Positions 1-8,327 of a stretch of 64,000 nt of DNA are shown one piece after another. Position numbers and translations under genes: made by a program. Origin of the DNA: JAWLHK01 sp041690355 [NCBI: bacterium] (GTDB taxonomy: Bacteria; J088; JAWLBW01); the NCBI GenBank assembly GCA_041690355.1, contig JAWLHK010000006.1, positions 186,001-250,000 of the forward strand. Direction: 5' to 3'. Under the pieces are notes generated by a model. It did no database searches, was not told the origin of the DNA, and saw nothing but the letters and a program-made list of their open reading frames with translations. Each line of letters opens with the position of its first letter. Positions within the stretch are counted from its first letter, which is position 1.

Positions 1-162
1 CAGGTGCTGCAGGGCGCGTGCGGGCCCGTCCGGTTCCGCTTCGGCGTCAAGCCTGATTTCGGGGGTCTCTCCGGTCAGTTCTGGGCTGACTTCCAGAACC
101 CTGTCTGTGCGGGGGGTGACCCCTGCTCGTTCCAGGGGGTGCTCGAGCTGGCCGAACCCTGA
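1..162 (+). CDS. C-terminal fragment of an unidentified, probably secreted protein
   Basis: An open frame runs in from the left edge and ends at TGA 160-162, giving 53 residues. The fragment has three cysteines (in GACGP, NPVCAG and GDPCS) and is rich in Gly and aromatic residues, as in the last strands of a secreted or periplasmic beta-domain. A clear terminator follows 27 bp after the stop, which supports this being the real end of a gene. No family is recognisable from so short a piece. Confidence 0.55.
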   Translation, partial: QVLQGACGPVRFRFGVKPDFGGLSGQFWADFQNPVCAGGDPCSFQGVLELAEP

Positions 163-188
163 CCGAACCGTTACGTCGACACCATCGA

Positions 189-230
189 GGCCGTTCTCCC
201 ACGCGGGAGAACGGCCTTTCCTGTTTCTGT
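189..230 (+). terminator. Rho-independent terminator
   Basis: A GC-rich stem, GGCCGTTCTCCC pairing with GGGAGAACGGCC around a 3-nt loop (189-215), is followed by a T-rich stretch. It sits just after the stop at 162. The rest of the gap up to 466 holds a promoter at 349-378 and nothing else I can identify. Confidence 0.85.
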
Positions 231-348
231 CTCCTTTCGATTCCGGGGATGCCTTGTCCATAGGGAGAGAACCTGCTCACTGTGGTCGACGAGGAAATTG
301 CTCCGCCGAGTGGGCCAATTTGGGGAAAAGCCTCGACATGACGCCCAC

Positions 349-378
349 TTGACAAGTAAGCCGTTGCCCATATATACT
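349..378 (+). promoter_or_regulatory. Strong sigma70-type promoter of the 467-1687 lipoprotein gene
   Basis: A perfect TTGACA (349-354) is followed after 18 bp by TATACT (373-378). The predicted start site near 385 leaves a leader of about 80 nt containing an AGGAGAGGAG ribosome binding site. This is one of the closest matches to the sigma70 consensus in the window. Confidence 0.8.
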
Positions 379-466
379 TTGTCGTTCCAAAATTTTTTGC
401 CGTTTTGAACGGCTCGATCTGGGGAGGGTCCCCGGGATGAACAACAGGAGAGGAGATATCCTTACT

Positions 467-1687
467 ATGAAGAAGCTTCTGACGTACTCGGCGCTCATGC
501 TGCCCCTGGTGGCCTGCTCGCCGACGGCTGAGGAACTGGCTGACGCCATCGCCGCCGGCGATGCCGGTTCGGTCACTTATGTGAACACCGACCTTGGCCT
601 GAAGGTCAACGTCCAGTACACGGCCGAGTACACCGAAAGCCTGCTCGAACAGCACTTCCGCGTGGTCGAAGGCGCCGAAGCCGTCGAACAGGTCGGCACC
701 GACGCCACCAAGAAGGGCGACAAGGTCACGGTCGAGGCTTCGGCCGGCGGCTCGCAGACCCTGCACATCATCGGCAAGACGACCGACCGCGGCCTGCCGT
801 GGGACAACGATTCGATCGTGTACAACCGCGTCGGCTACCTCGTCGAAGCCCGCGACGTCGCGAGTGTCGATTCGGAGAAGACGACCATCATCGCCGGTTC
901 GCTGACGATCGAAAACCTGGTCGAATCGACGACGCGTGACCGCGTCGGTCAGTTCGTGCTTTCGGGTGACGCCATCGGCGACATCGACGCCGACTACATC
1001 AGCGGCGACACGATTCAGCCGTTCAACGGCCACATCGGCCGCATGAACCCGCGCAACGGCGAGTTCTGGATCGGCAACACGATGTTCGGCGACGCCATCT
1101 TCCGCGTGCTCGGCACCGAAGCCCTGACCATCGCGGTCAACGGCAAGGACACGAACGTCACGGCCGTCAAGGTTGAAGTGCGCGAAGCCGTTCAGGGCCC
1201 CGTGCAGGCCGACCTGATCGAAGCCTGCTTCGAAACGACGAAGGCCGGCGACGCCACCAACATCGACGCTCTGGATTGCCCCCCGGTGATCATCGCCTCG
1301 ACCGAATGGTGGTACCGCAACATGCTGGTCAAGGCCGAGCGCAGCGTCGTCTTCGTGAGCCCCGACGGCGATTGGCTTGAAGTCGACGGCTCCACGGGCA
1401 CGACCAAGTTCGACCAGGGTTACGGCTTCGAGCTCTTCCAGAACTGCGACCACGACCAGGACGCCGGCGCCACGACGGCCGAAGTCGCCTGCCGCTTCTT
1501 CAGCGACAACGACCAGGACCCCGCCGTGCAGCTCTACACCGCCGGTGGTCCGTCGGTCGACTTCTCGGCCAACGCCGCCACGAAGTACTTCCACTATGTT
1601 CAGGAAACGTGGAACCAGAGCTGGGCCGTCACCGCGATCGACGACAAGGAAGTCGAAGAGATCGGTGGCGCGGCCGCTGCCGAGTAA
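467..1687 (+). CDS. Abundant-type lipoprotein of unknown function, 406 aa
   Basis: The N-terminus is a lipoprotein signal: MKK, a hydrophobic stretch and the lipobox LVAC with the lipidated Cys at residue 17. The mature protein is acidic, predicted mostly beta, with a few Cys (ACFET, DALDCPP, QNCDHD, VACRF) that could form disulfides, and an Ala/Glu-rich C-terminus. An upstream in-frame ATG at 437 exists, but ATG 467 follows a purine-rich AGGAGAGGAG and begins the signal peptide. Near-consensus promoter, strong RBS, very uniform codon choice and a strong terminator suggest a highly expressed, single-gene unit, perhaps a major envelope lipoprotein. No known domain was recognised. Confidence 0.8.
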   Translation: MKKLLTYSALMLPLVACSPTAEELADAIAAGDAGSVTYVNTDLGLKVNVQYTAEYTESLLEQHFRVVEGAEAVEQVGTDATKKGDKVTVEASAGGSQTLHIIGKTTDRGLPWDNDSIVYNRVGYLVEARDVASVDSEKTTIIAGSLTIENLVESTTRDRVGQFVLSGDAIGDIDADYISGDTIQPFNGHIGRMNPRNGEFWIGNTMFGDAIFRVLGTEALTIAVNGKDTNVTAVKVEVREAVQGPVQADLIEACFETTKAGDATNIDALDCPPVIIASTEWWYRNMLVKAERSVVFVSPDGDWLEVDGSTGTTKFDQGYGFELFQNCDHDQDAGATTAEVACRFFSDNDQDPAVQLYTAGGPSVDFSANAATKYFHYVQETWNQSWAVTAIDDKEVEEIGGAAAAE

Positions 1688-1712
1688 TCGGACGCAGCTG
1701 ACTGCTTGATTC

Positions 1713-1750
1713 AGGCCTCCGGCGGCAACGCCGGAGGCCTTTTTTCGTTT
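1713..1750 (+). terminator. Rho-independent terminator after the lipoprotein gene
   Basis: AGGCCTCCGGC pairs with GCCGGAGGCCT around a short loop (1713-1740) and runs directly into TTTTTTTCGTTT. The stem of about 11 bp is almost all GC. It lies 25 bp after the stop at 1687. Confidence 0.9.
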
Positions 1751-1784
1751 GGGTGGAACCGCGTTCGGATCGCGCGAAGACTGT

Positions 1785-1820
1785 GGACTGACGACTGACG
1801 ACTGAATATTGAAGACTGAC
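1785..1820. repeat. Short tandem GACTGAC-type intergenic repeat
   Basis: The spacer before the cyclase stop codon contains iterated GACTGACGACTGACGACTGA followed by a variant GAAGACTGACTA. The same wording, partly inverted, reappears in the spacer at 55425-55560. The repeat abuts the stop codon of the minus-strand cyclase gene. Confidence 0.55.
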
Positions 1821-3424
1821 TAAGCCGTCCTGCGTGCGAGCACTTCGTAGGCCCGCACGGTAGCCGTTTTGCCCTTCAGGGATTTCTCGCCCAGGTCGTT
1901 GAAGTCGAACAGGTCGCGCACCTGCGAAAACGTCTGCGCGCCGATCGTCACGGCATTGGGTCGCCCGATGCTCTCGATGCGTTGGGCCGTGTTGACGGCG
2001 TCGCCGATGACGGTGTACTCCATGCGGTTGCGGGCGCCGATGTCGCCGGCGATGACCGTGCCGGTGTTGATGCCGATGCGTATCTGAAAGCGCTTTCGCT
2101 CGTCGATGTGCGAGTGAAAGTCGCGCAGGGCCTCGAGCATGTCCTGCGCCGCCAGAATGGCGTGCGCGGCGTCGTTGCCGTGGCTGATCGGGGCGCCGAA
2201 GATGGCCATGATGGCGTCGCCGATGAACTTGTTGACGCTCCCCTTGTGGCGGAAAATGACCTTCGTCATCAGGTCGAAGTACCAGTTCAGCAGCTCGGCC
2301 AGTTCCGCCGGTCGCAGGCGTTCTGAAAGCGGTGTGAAGCCGACGATGTCGCTGAACAGAATCGTCGCCTGCCGCTCGCTCACGCTCTGCACGGCCGCTT
2401 CTGCGCCCGTGCGGCTGAGAATCAGATCGACTACGTCGGGGCTGTGGTAGCGGGCGAGGTGCGAGCGGCGCACCGCCTCTTCCTGCAGCCGGCTTTGCAG
2501 ATCGTGCTGCTTGAGCCCGAGGGCGAGAAGGTTCGCGATACCGGTGACCAGCTCCAGCTCACGGTCGCCGAACGCGTCGCGCTGCTGCAGGTTGTCGAGG
2601 TAGAGCACCCCGTAGATTTCCTGATCGTTCCACAGCGGCACGGCGAGCACGCTTCGCAGGCTGTAGGCGGCGATGCTCTGACCGCCCAGAAAGCGCGGGT
2701 CGTGCTGGGCGTCGCCCGAGAGTACCGCCGCCCGCTCCTTCACGGCGCGCTCGAGAATCGAGCTCGAAGCCACGAACCCGCCCGGCGTTTCGTCGACGCT
2801 GCGGTGGAACTGGAGGGTGAGGGCGCGGTCGGGCTCAAGGCGATAGATGGCCGCGCGGTGAACCCGCAGTGCCTGAAAAATCAGATCGACGGCCGACTCG
2901 AGCAGCTCTGTACTCGTCGTCGCATTCAGCAGAATACGGCCCAGCTGCGTGAGCACCGCGAAGGCGGGCCGATCGCGGCCCCGGTCTGCGCTGTCGGCCG
3001 TCGGCTCGCCGGCGCTCTGCCAGCCGACGAGCGCGCTCTGGACGTCGCCGTTGAGGGCCTGTGCCATTTCGTCGAGGCTGCGTACGACGAGCGGCTCGCC
3101 CGGGCTCGACCAGCGCGACGGCCGATCGTCGGGAAGCCGTTCCATGTAGAGCAGTTCCAGATTACCCGCGCGAACGATGTCGCCGTGGGTCAACGGGGTC
3201 ACGGCGCGGATGGGCTTGCCGTTGAGCAGGGTTCCGTTGGCGCTCCCCGCGTCGGAGACCCACGCCTGTCCTGACTGGAGGTCGAGGTGGAAATGTCGCC
3301 GCGAGCAGACGGCATCGGGGAGCACGATGTCGCAGTCGGGCGCCCGTCCGGCGACCAGACGTCCGCTCGGCGGAAGGGGCAGGGGAGCAACTCCCGTATC
3401 GTGCTGAAAAAGCAGAAAGGGCAC
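1820..3424 (-). CDS. FHA-GAF-class III adenylyl/guanylyl cyclase
   Basis: About 534 residues in three domains. An FHA domain (about residues 20-95) shows VAGR, CSRRHF and SANGTLLNG, the phosphothreonine-binding loops. A GAF domain (about 150-310) follows, then a class III cyclase catalytic domain (about 352-530). Both metal-binding Asp are present (FSDIVGF, KFIGDAIM), as are the purine-specifying Lys (SVNKF) and the YTVIGDAVNTAQR segment with Asp, Asn and Arg, so the enzyme should be active; Lys/Asp favours ATP. It is soluble, with no TM segment. A GTG exists at 3433, but the promoter's -10 hexamer touches it, so GTG 3424 is preferred as a possibly leaderless start. Inputs would be a phosphoprotein (FHA) and a small ligand (GAF), and the output cAMP. 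Confidence 0.88.
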   Translation of the reverse strand: MPFLLFQHDTGVAPLPLPPSGRLVAGRAPDCDIVLPDAVCSRRHFHLDLQSGQAWVSDAGSANGTLLNGKPIRAVTPLTHGDIVRAGNLELLYMERLPDDRPSRWSSPGEPLVVRSLDEMAQALNGDVQSALVGWQSAGEPTADSADRGRDRPAFAVLTQLGRILLNATTSTELLESAVDLIFQALRVHRAAIYRLEPDRALTLQFHRSVDETPGGFVASSSILERAVKERAAVLSGDAQHDPRFLGGQSIAAYSLRSVLAVPLWNDQEIYGVLYLDNLQQRDAFGDRELELVTGIANLLALGLKQHDLQSRLQEEAVRRSHLARYHSPDVVDLILSRTGAEAAVQSVSERQATILFSDIVGFTPLSERLRPAELAELLNWYFDLMTKVIFRHKGSVNKFIGDAIMAIFGAPISHGNDAAHAILAAQDMLEALRDFHSHIDERKRFQIRIGINTGTVIAGDIGARNRMEYTVIGDAVNTAQRIESIGRPNAVTIGAQTFSQVRDLFDFNDLGEKSLKGKTATVRAYEVLARRTA

Positions 3425-3433
3425 AGGGAGCAC

Positions 3434-3463
3434 AGCTTACCCCCCCTTCTACAGGGCCGTCAA
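3434..3463 (-). promoter_or_regulatory. Promoter of the FHA-GAF cyclase gene
   Basis: On the minus strand TTGACG (3463-3458), an 18-bp spacer and TAAGCT (3439-3434) form a good sigma70 site. The -10 ends 9 nt before GTG 3424, which places the transcript start at or very near the start codon. Confidence 0.6.
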
Positions 3464-3587
3464 GTGTGATATGTGCATCACGGTGTAACGTCGGGGTCAC
3501 TGCGCCCGACCGGGTTGGTAAATTCCAAGTCGTTGAAATTCCACCTGAAAAGGTTTTGGCACGGCCCTTGCTGAGGGGTGGGTCACC

Positions 3588-4481
3588 ATGCAGATGTATC
3601 AGACGACACTCGCCCGCAGCGTTTATGCCGAAGGAGTCGGCCTTCATACCGGCCGTCCTGCCGAACTCGTCCTGCACCCGGCACCCGCGGGTTCGGGCGT
3701 TCGTTTTCTGCGGGCCGACCTGGCGCATGCCGAACCGATTCCGGCCCTCTCGACGTCGATCATGGATACGCGCCTGGCGACGACCATCGCCAAGGGCGCG
3801 GCTTTCGTATCGACCACCGAGCACCTGCTTTCGGCGCTCTACGCGCTCGGCATCGACAACGTACTCGTCGAAGTCAACGGCCCCGAAGTTCCGATCTTCG
3901 ACGGTTCGGCCGCCCGGTTCGTCGACCTGGTGCGCGAAGCGGGCGTTCGCGAGCTTACCGCGCCGCGCAGCTATCTCGTGCCGACCGCCCCCGTCGAGAT
4001 CGCCGAAGGAGACAAGTGGATTCGCCTCGAGCCGCTGACCGACGGTCTGGAGATCGACTGCAGCATCGACTTTGCCCACGTCGCCATCGGGGCTCAGCGC
4101 TTTCAGGCCATGGTCGACGCCGACAGTTTCGTCTTCGGCATCTCCCGCGCGCGCACGTTCGGCTTTCTCCGTGAGCTCGAAGCGCTGCAGTCCTCGGGTC
4201 TCGGCCTGGGGGGCAGCCTCGAGAATGCGGTCGTGCTCGACGACGACAAGGTGGTCAATCCTGAAGGTCTGCGCTTCACCGACGAATTCGTGCGCCACAA
4301 GGCGCTCGACCTGCTCGGCGACCTGGCGCTCATCGGCCTCCCGCTGCTGGGCCGCGTGACCTCTCACAAGAGCGGCCATGCGCTCAACGGACGCCTCACG
4401 CGCTACCTCGTCGACAATCCGGGGTCCTGGGAGCGTTTCGTGCCGGCCGTGCCCGACCGGCTCGTCTACGCGGCCCGCTGA
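3588..4481 (+). CDS. lpxC: UDP-3-O-acyl-N-acetylglucosamine deacetylase LpxC
   Basis: Catalyses the committed, zinc-dependent deacetylation step of lipid A synthesis in the cytoplasm. The 297 residues match the usual length. Zinc ligands are visible as His79 (TTEHLLSAL), His237 and Asp241 (HKALDLLGD); the catalytic His is in KSGHALNGR near residue 264. [15 protein letters not shown] is a family hallmark. ATG 3588 follows GAGGGGTGGG; an ATG two codons later is the only close alternative. The gene stands alone between the divergent cyclase and a strong terminator, not in the usual division-cell wall cluster. It shows that the organism makes lipid A. Confidence 0.97.
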   Translation: MQMYQTTLARSVYAEGVGLHTGRPAELVLHPAPAGSGVRFLRADLAHAEPIPALSTSIMDTRLATTIAKGAAFVSTTEHLLSALYALGIDNVLVEVNGPEVPIFDGSAARFVDLVREAGVRELTAPRSYLVPTAPVEIAEGDKWIRLEPLTDGLEIDCSIDFAHVAIGAQRFQAMVDADSFVFGISRARTFGFLRELEALQSSGLGLGGSLENAVVLDDDKVVNPEGLRFTDEFVRHKALDLLGDLALIGLPLLGRVTSHKSGHALNGRLTRYLVDNPGSWERFVPAVPDRLVYAAR

Positions 4482-4528
4482 TATCGCCCGAATTGGCGGA
4501 ACACTTTACAGGTTCTCTGAGAACCTGG

Positions 4529-4562
4529 GGGGCGCTCGAAGCGCCCCTTTTCTTTTTCTTCC
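4529..4562 (+). terminator. Rho-independent terminator after lpxC
   Basis: GGGGCGCT (4529-4536) pairs with AGCGCCCC (4540-4547) and is followed by TTTTCTTTTTCTT. It separates lpxC from the thiolase promoter at 4581. Confidence 0.9.
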
Positions 4563-4580
4563 TTCAGCCGCGACGGCGTC

Positions 4581-4609
4581 TTGCCGAGGGGACGAGTGTC
4601 CAGTACACT
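4581..4609 (+). promoter_or_regulatory. Promoter of the thiolase gene
   Basis: TTGCCG (4581-4586), a 17-bp spacer and TACACT (4604-4609). The leader to ATG 4648 is about 30 nt and contains the RBS GCAGGA. Confidence 0.7.
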
Positions 4610-4647
4610 CTCTCTTTTTCCCTTCACCTTCTTCGCAGGAGTACGCC

Positions 4648-5823
4648 ATGGCCGACGCCGTCATCGTTTCGACCGCCCGCACCGGGATCGGGAAAGCCTT
4701 CCGGGGCGGATTCAACAAGACCCATGGGGCCACGCTCGCCGGTCACGTCATTCGCGCCGCCGTCGAACGGGCGGGGATCGATCCGGCCGAAGTCGAAGAC
4801 GTCATTCTGGGCTGCGGGCTGCCTGAAGGGGCCACCGGCCACAACGTGGCGCGCAATGCCGCCATCCGCGCCGGGCTGCCGGTCACGACGTCGGGCACCA
4901 CCGTCAACCGCTTCTGCTCATCGGGCCTGCAGGCGATTTCAATGGCCGCCCAGCGGGTCATCGTCGACCGCGTGCCGGTCATGGTGGCCGGCGGCGTCGA
5001 ATCGATCAGTCTCGTGCAGAACAACATGAACCTGAACCACTTCACCGACGAATGGCTCATGCAGCACAAGCCCGAGCTGTGGATGCCGATGATCCAGACG
5101 GCCGAAGTGGTCGCCGAGCGCTACAAGGTCAGCCGCGAAGCGCAGGACGAATACGCGCTGCAGAGCCAGCAGCGCACGGCGGCCGGCCAGGCGGCCGGTA
5201 AGTTCGACGACGAGATCGTGGCCATGACCACGAAGATGGACGTCAAGGACAAGGCCACCGGCGAAACCCGCGTCGAAGAGGTCACCGTGACCAAAGACGA
5301 AGGTAACCGCGCCGACACGACCCTCGAAAAGCTGCAGTCGCTCGGCCCTGTGGCCGGCGGTTCGGTCACGGCCGGCAATGCGAGCCAGCTCTCCGATGGC
5401 GCGTCGGCCGTCGTGGTCATGGACGCGAAGCTGGCCGAACAGCGCGGGCTGCAGCCCCTCGGCATCTATCGCGGCCTCGTCGTCAGCGGCTGCGAGCCTG
5501 ACGAGATGGGTATCGGCCCGGTCTTCGCCATTCCGAAGCTGCTCGAACGCACCGGGCTCAAGATGGATGATATCGGCCTCTGGGAGCTGAACGAGGCTTT
5601 CGCCGTGCAGACGCTGTACTGCCGTGACAAACTCGGCATCCCGAACGACCGCCTGAACGTGAACGGCGGCGCCATCTCCATCGGTCACCCCTACGGCATG
5701 TCGGGGGCCCGCATGGTCGGCCACGCGCTGATCGAGGGCAAGCGCCGCGGGGCGAAATATGTCGTCGTGACGATGTGCGTCGGCGGCGGCATGGGGGCCG
5801 CGGGGCTCTTCGAAGTCGCCTGA
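4648..5823 (+). CDS. Acetyl-CoA C-acetyltransferase (thiolase)
   Basis: Reversible condensation of two acetyl-CoA to acetoacetyl-CoA, or thiolysis of 3-ketoacyl-CoA. The 391 residues match biosynthetic and degradative thiolases. The nucleophile Cys90 lies in NRFCSSGLQ, the active-site His347 in [10 protein letters not shown], and the second Cys377 in [14 protein letters not shown] 4648 is preceded by GCAGGA and starts the usual thiolase N-terminus ([15 protein letters not shown]). It is monocistronic, with its own promoter and terminator. HMG-CoA lyase and an acyl-CoA carboxylase subunit lie 2.5 kb away on the other strand; together they could take leucine carbon through acetoacetate to acetyl-CoA. 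Whether it is an acetoacetyl-specific or a longer-chain enzyme cannot be told from sequence alone. Confidence 0.94.
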   Translation: MADAVIVSTARTGIGKAFRGGFNKTHGATLAGHVIRAAVERAGIDPAEVEDVILGCGLPEGATGHNVARNAAIRAGLPVTTSGTTVNRFCSSGLQAISMAAQRVIVDRVPVMVAGGVESISLVQNNMNLNHFTDEWLMQHKPELWMPMIQTAEVVAERYKVSREAQDEYALQSQQRTAAGQAAGKFDDEIVAMTTKMDVKDKATGETRVEEVTVTKDEGNRADTTLEKLQSLGPVAGGSVTAGNASQLSDGASAVVVMDAKLAEQRGLQPLGIYRGLVVSGCEPDEMGIGPVFAIPKLLERTGLKMDDIGLWELNEAFAVQTLYCRDKLGIPNDRLNVNGGAISIGHPYGMSGARMVGHALIEGKRRGAKYVVVTMCVGGGMGAAGLFEVA

Positions 5824-5843
5824 TCCGCATCCCGCACTTTCGG

Positions 5844-5880
5844 CGCCGCGGTTCTCTTCGCAGGGATCCGCGGCGTTTTC
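5844..5880 (+). terminator. Terminator after the thiolase gene
   Basis: CGCCGCGG (5844-5851) pairs with CCGCGGCG (5868-5875) across a 16-nt loop and is followed by TTTTC. The loop is longer than usual, but the stem is perfect and the position is right. Confidence 0.65.
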
Positions 5881-5888
5881 GTTTCCGG

Positions 5889-6338
5889 CTAGCGACCGAG
5901 CGAGATTACGTAGGCAATCATGCCGATGCCGCCCAGGATCAGGATGATCGAGAGCACGACGCTCAGGCCCATGCCGGGCAGCCGGTCGGTAACCCCCTCG
6001 CGCACCTTGCGCACGTACCGCACGTGGTCGATCAGGGCGACCAGATTGACGAGGACGCCGAGGGCCAGAAGGCCGGTACCGATCCAGGCCGAGAACGTGA
6101 AATCGCCTGCGTCGACGTTGGCGGTGCGCACTTCGTGGAGAAACAGACCGAAGCGCGCGACAACGAAACCAAAGGCCATGAGGGCGATTCCGGTACGAAT
6201 CCACGAGAGCAGGTTGCGCTGCGAGGCCAGGAGCACGCGCGGATCCACCTCGTAGCCCGCCGCGGGTTTCGGGGCGGGCAGGCCGCCGTCTGCAAGATCG
6301 TCTTCGAGGGAGGTTTCGCGCCTGGGATCCGAGGTCAC
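5889..6338 (-). CDS. DUF202 (YidH-type) inner-membrane protein
   Basis: A small integral membrane protein of about 149 residues. After a hydrophilic N-terminus comes the family signature DPRVLLASQRNLLSWIRTG, then three hydrophobic helices: one starting at the signature (IALMAFGFVVARFGLFL), one at WIGTGLLALGVLVNLVALI and one at the C-terminal end. Members occur widely with no settled function. The GTG at 6338 (VTSDPRR) is a plausible start; an in-frame ATG at 6386 would add 16 residues. Neither has a convincing ribosome binding site. The gene is convergent with the thiolase gene. Confidence 0.8.
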   Translation of the reverse strand: MTSDPRRETSLEDDLADGGLPAPKPAAGYEVDPRVLLASQRNLLSWIRTGIALMAFGFVVARFGLFLHEVRTANVDAGDFTFSAWIGTGLLALGVLVNLVALIDHVRYVRKVREGVTDRLPGMGLSVVLSIILILGGIGMIAYVISLGR

Positions 6339-6481
6339 GTTCTCATTGTAGCCTGTAAACAGATCGGTGCGAGCCCGTCGGCCCATGTCGCCGCTCGGAA
6401 GGCATTGCGCCCTGCGGGTCGCCTCCCGGCCTGTGCGGGCCGAGGGTCAGCACCGCGTCGGGCTTCGGCTAGACTGGGCGC

Positions 6482-6739
6482 ATGCGACGATGGCTTGCCG
6501 CGCTGGCCGTGCTCCTCGTGATCCTGGTGGGACTCATGTACGTGAAGTCTGACTGGGAGGCCGGCCGCGAGAACACCCTCGAGCTCGATCGGATTCCCGA
6601 AGAGCGCGTCGGCGTACCCGACGAATCCGCGCAGGAGAGCGCCGTGCCGGCCACCGGGGTCACCGGGGGGGCCGAGCGCACGACCATACCCCCCGGAGAG
6701 CCGCCGGCCGAGGTGCTGAACAGTCCGTATCCCGACTGA
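6482..6739 (+). CDS. Small membrane-anchored protein, 85 aa
   Basis: One N-terminal hydrophobic helix (residues 4-20) follows MRRW, giving an uncleaved anchor or signal peptide. The rest is a short, acidic, Pro/Gly-rich, probably disordered periplasmic tail. No family recognised. TAGACT at 6470-6475 ends 6 nt before the ATG, the spacing expected of a leaderless transcript, but no convincing -35 box is seen. It is convergent with the carboxylase gene, whose stop lies 10 bp away. Composition matches its neighbours. Confidence 0.6.
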   Translation: MRRWLAALAVLLVILVGLMYVKSDWEAGRENTLELDRIPEERVGVPDESAQESAVPATGVTGGAERTTIPPGEPPAEVLNSPYPD

Positions 6740-6749
6740 CGACCGGTTC

Positions 6750-8282
6750 TCAGACGGGCAGAACGCCGCGCCGCTTCGGAGCCGGCTCCTTGACCTTCGA
6801 TTCGTAGGCCGCGAGGCGCATCGACAGTTCGCGGCGCAGATCGCGCGCCTCGACGATCTGGTCGACGATGAGGTCCGAGGCCAGGCGCTGGATGTTGATA
6901 TCTTCCTTGTACTCCTCGCGCTTCTGGGCCACCCACGCATCCCGCTCGCCTTCGGGCAGCTCGGCGATCTTGTTGGCGTACACCGCATTGATGGCCGCTT
7001 CGGGACCCATGACCGCGATCATGGCCCCGGGCAGGGCGATGCAGACGTCGGGCTCGAAGGCCGGGCCGGCCATGGCATAGAGCCCCGCGCCGTAGGCCTT
7101 GCGCACGACGACCGAGATCTTCGGCACCGTCGCCTCGCTGACCGCCGAAATCATCTTGGCGCCATGGCGGATGATGCCGCCGCGCTCGACCGCCGAGCCG
7201 ATCATGAAGCCGGGCACATCGGCGAGAAAGAGCAAGGGAATGCGAAAGGCGTCGCACAGCCAGATGAAGCGGGCCGCCTTGTCGGCGCTGTCGGAGAAGA
7301 GCACGCCCCCCTTGAACATCGGCTGATTCGCCAGGATGCCCACCGTGCGACCATCGATGCGGGCGAGCACGGTGATGAGTTCCTTGGCGAAGAGCTTCTT
7401 GATGTCAAAAATGGAGCCCTCGTCGACGAGCGCTTCGATGAAGTGGGCCATGTTGAAGAGCTTGTTCTGGTCGGCCGGCACGATCTGATCGATGGCCTTC
7501 TTCGTCGACGGCGCTTTCGCTTCGGCCTGGGGCGGCGTCCCCCGATGATTCTGGGGGAAGTAGGCGAGGTAGTCGCGGCACAGATCGAGCGCTTCTTCTT
7601 CGGTCTTGCAGAGGACGTCGCCGCAGCCGCTCACGCTGCAGTGCATCTTCGCGCCCCCCATCTCTTCGAGGCTCACTTTCTCGCCGACCACCATCTCGGC
7701 CATGCGGGGCGAACCCAGGTACATGCTCGCGTTGCCCTCGACCATGAAGACGATGTCACAGAAGGCCGGAATATAGGCTCCCCCGGCGGCGGCCGGCCCG
7801 AAGAGCAGGCAGATCTGCGGCACGCGGCCGCTCAGCTGCACCTGATTGTAGAAGATGCGCCCTGCGCCGCGGCGTCCGGGAAACATCTGAATCTGGTCCG
7901 TGATGCGCGCCCCGGCAGAGTCGTCCAGGTAAATGATCGGGATCTCGAGCGAGGCCGCCGTCTCCTGAATACGCAGGATCTTCTCGACGGTGCGCCATCC
8001 CCAGGAGCCGGCCTTCACGGTCGAGTCGTTCGCCATGATGGCGACCGGGCGCCCATGGATCCGGCCCACGCCGCATACCACGCCGTCGGCGGGCAGATCG
8101 CCGGCGAGCACATTGGCGAAGAGGCCGTCTTCGACGAAGCTTTCCGGATCGAGAAGCCGCTTCAGGCGATCGCGAACGAAGAGTTTTCCCTTCTGCAGAT
8201 TGGCTTCGTGGTATTTCGGCGCCCCGCCTTTGTGAATTTCGGCGCTCACTTCGGAAAGAGGCTTGTCCTGCTGGTCAATCAT
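6750..8282 (-). CDS. Acyl-CoA carboxylase, carboxyltransferase (beta) subunit
   Basis: A 510-residue protein with the two crotonase-fold carboxyltransferase lobes. It transfers CO2 from carboxybiotin to an acyl-CoA. Visible marks are YLDDSAGARITDQ, the oxyanion-hole loop FGPAAAGGAYIPA, YLGSPRMAEMVVGE and, in the second lobe, PGFMIGSAVERGGIIRHGAK and YGAGLYAMAG. Propionyl-CoA and methylcrotonyl-CoA carboxylase beta subunits look alike at this level. The 45-bp gap to the upstream HMG-CoA lyase gene and shared strand suggest a leucine-degradation role (methylcrotonyl-CoA), but propionyl-CoA is also possible. GAGGAG precedes the ATG. The partner biotin carboxylase/biotin carrier subunit is not in this window. 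Confidence 0.92.
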   Translation of the reverse strand: MIDQQDKPLSEVSAEIHKGGAPKYHEANLQKGKLFVRDRLKRLLDPESFVEDGLFANVLAGDLPADGVVCGVGRIHGRPVAIMANDSTVKAGSWGWRTVEKILRIQETAASLEIPIIYLDDSAGARITDQIQMFPGRRGAGRIFYNQVQLSGRVPQICLLFGPAAAGGAYIPAFCDIVFMVEGNASMYLGSPRMAEMVVGEKVSLEEMGGAKMHCSVSGCGDVLCKTEEEALDLCRDYLAYFPQNHRGTPPQAEAKAPSTKKAIDQIVPADQNKLFNMAHFIEALVDEGSIFDIKKLFAKELITVLARIDGRTVGILANQPMFKGGVLFSDSADKAARFIWLCDAFRIPLLFLADVPGFMIGSAVERGGIIRHGAKMISAVSEATVPKISVVVRKAYGAGLYAMAGPAFEPDVCIALPGAMIAVMGPEAAINAVYANKIAELPEGERDAWVAQKREEYKEDINIQRLASDLIVDQIVEARDLRRELSMRLAAYESKVKEPAPKRRGVLPV

Positions 8283-8327
8283 GGAAAAACTCCTCGCGTA
8301 CTGAAAAAGGCGTGTGGGAGGTCAAAC

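Noticed and set aside
47-1594. A 515-codon minus-strand frame opposite the first lipoprotein
   Set aside because: The plus-strand gene has promoter, RBS, lipobox and terminator; the minus-strand product has no recognisable feature and runs across two terminator/promoter regions.
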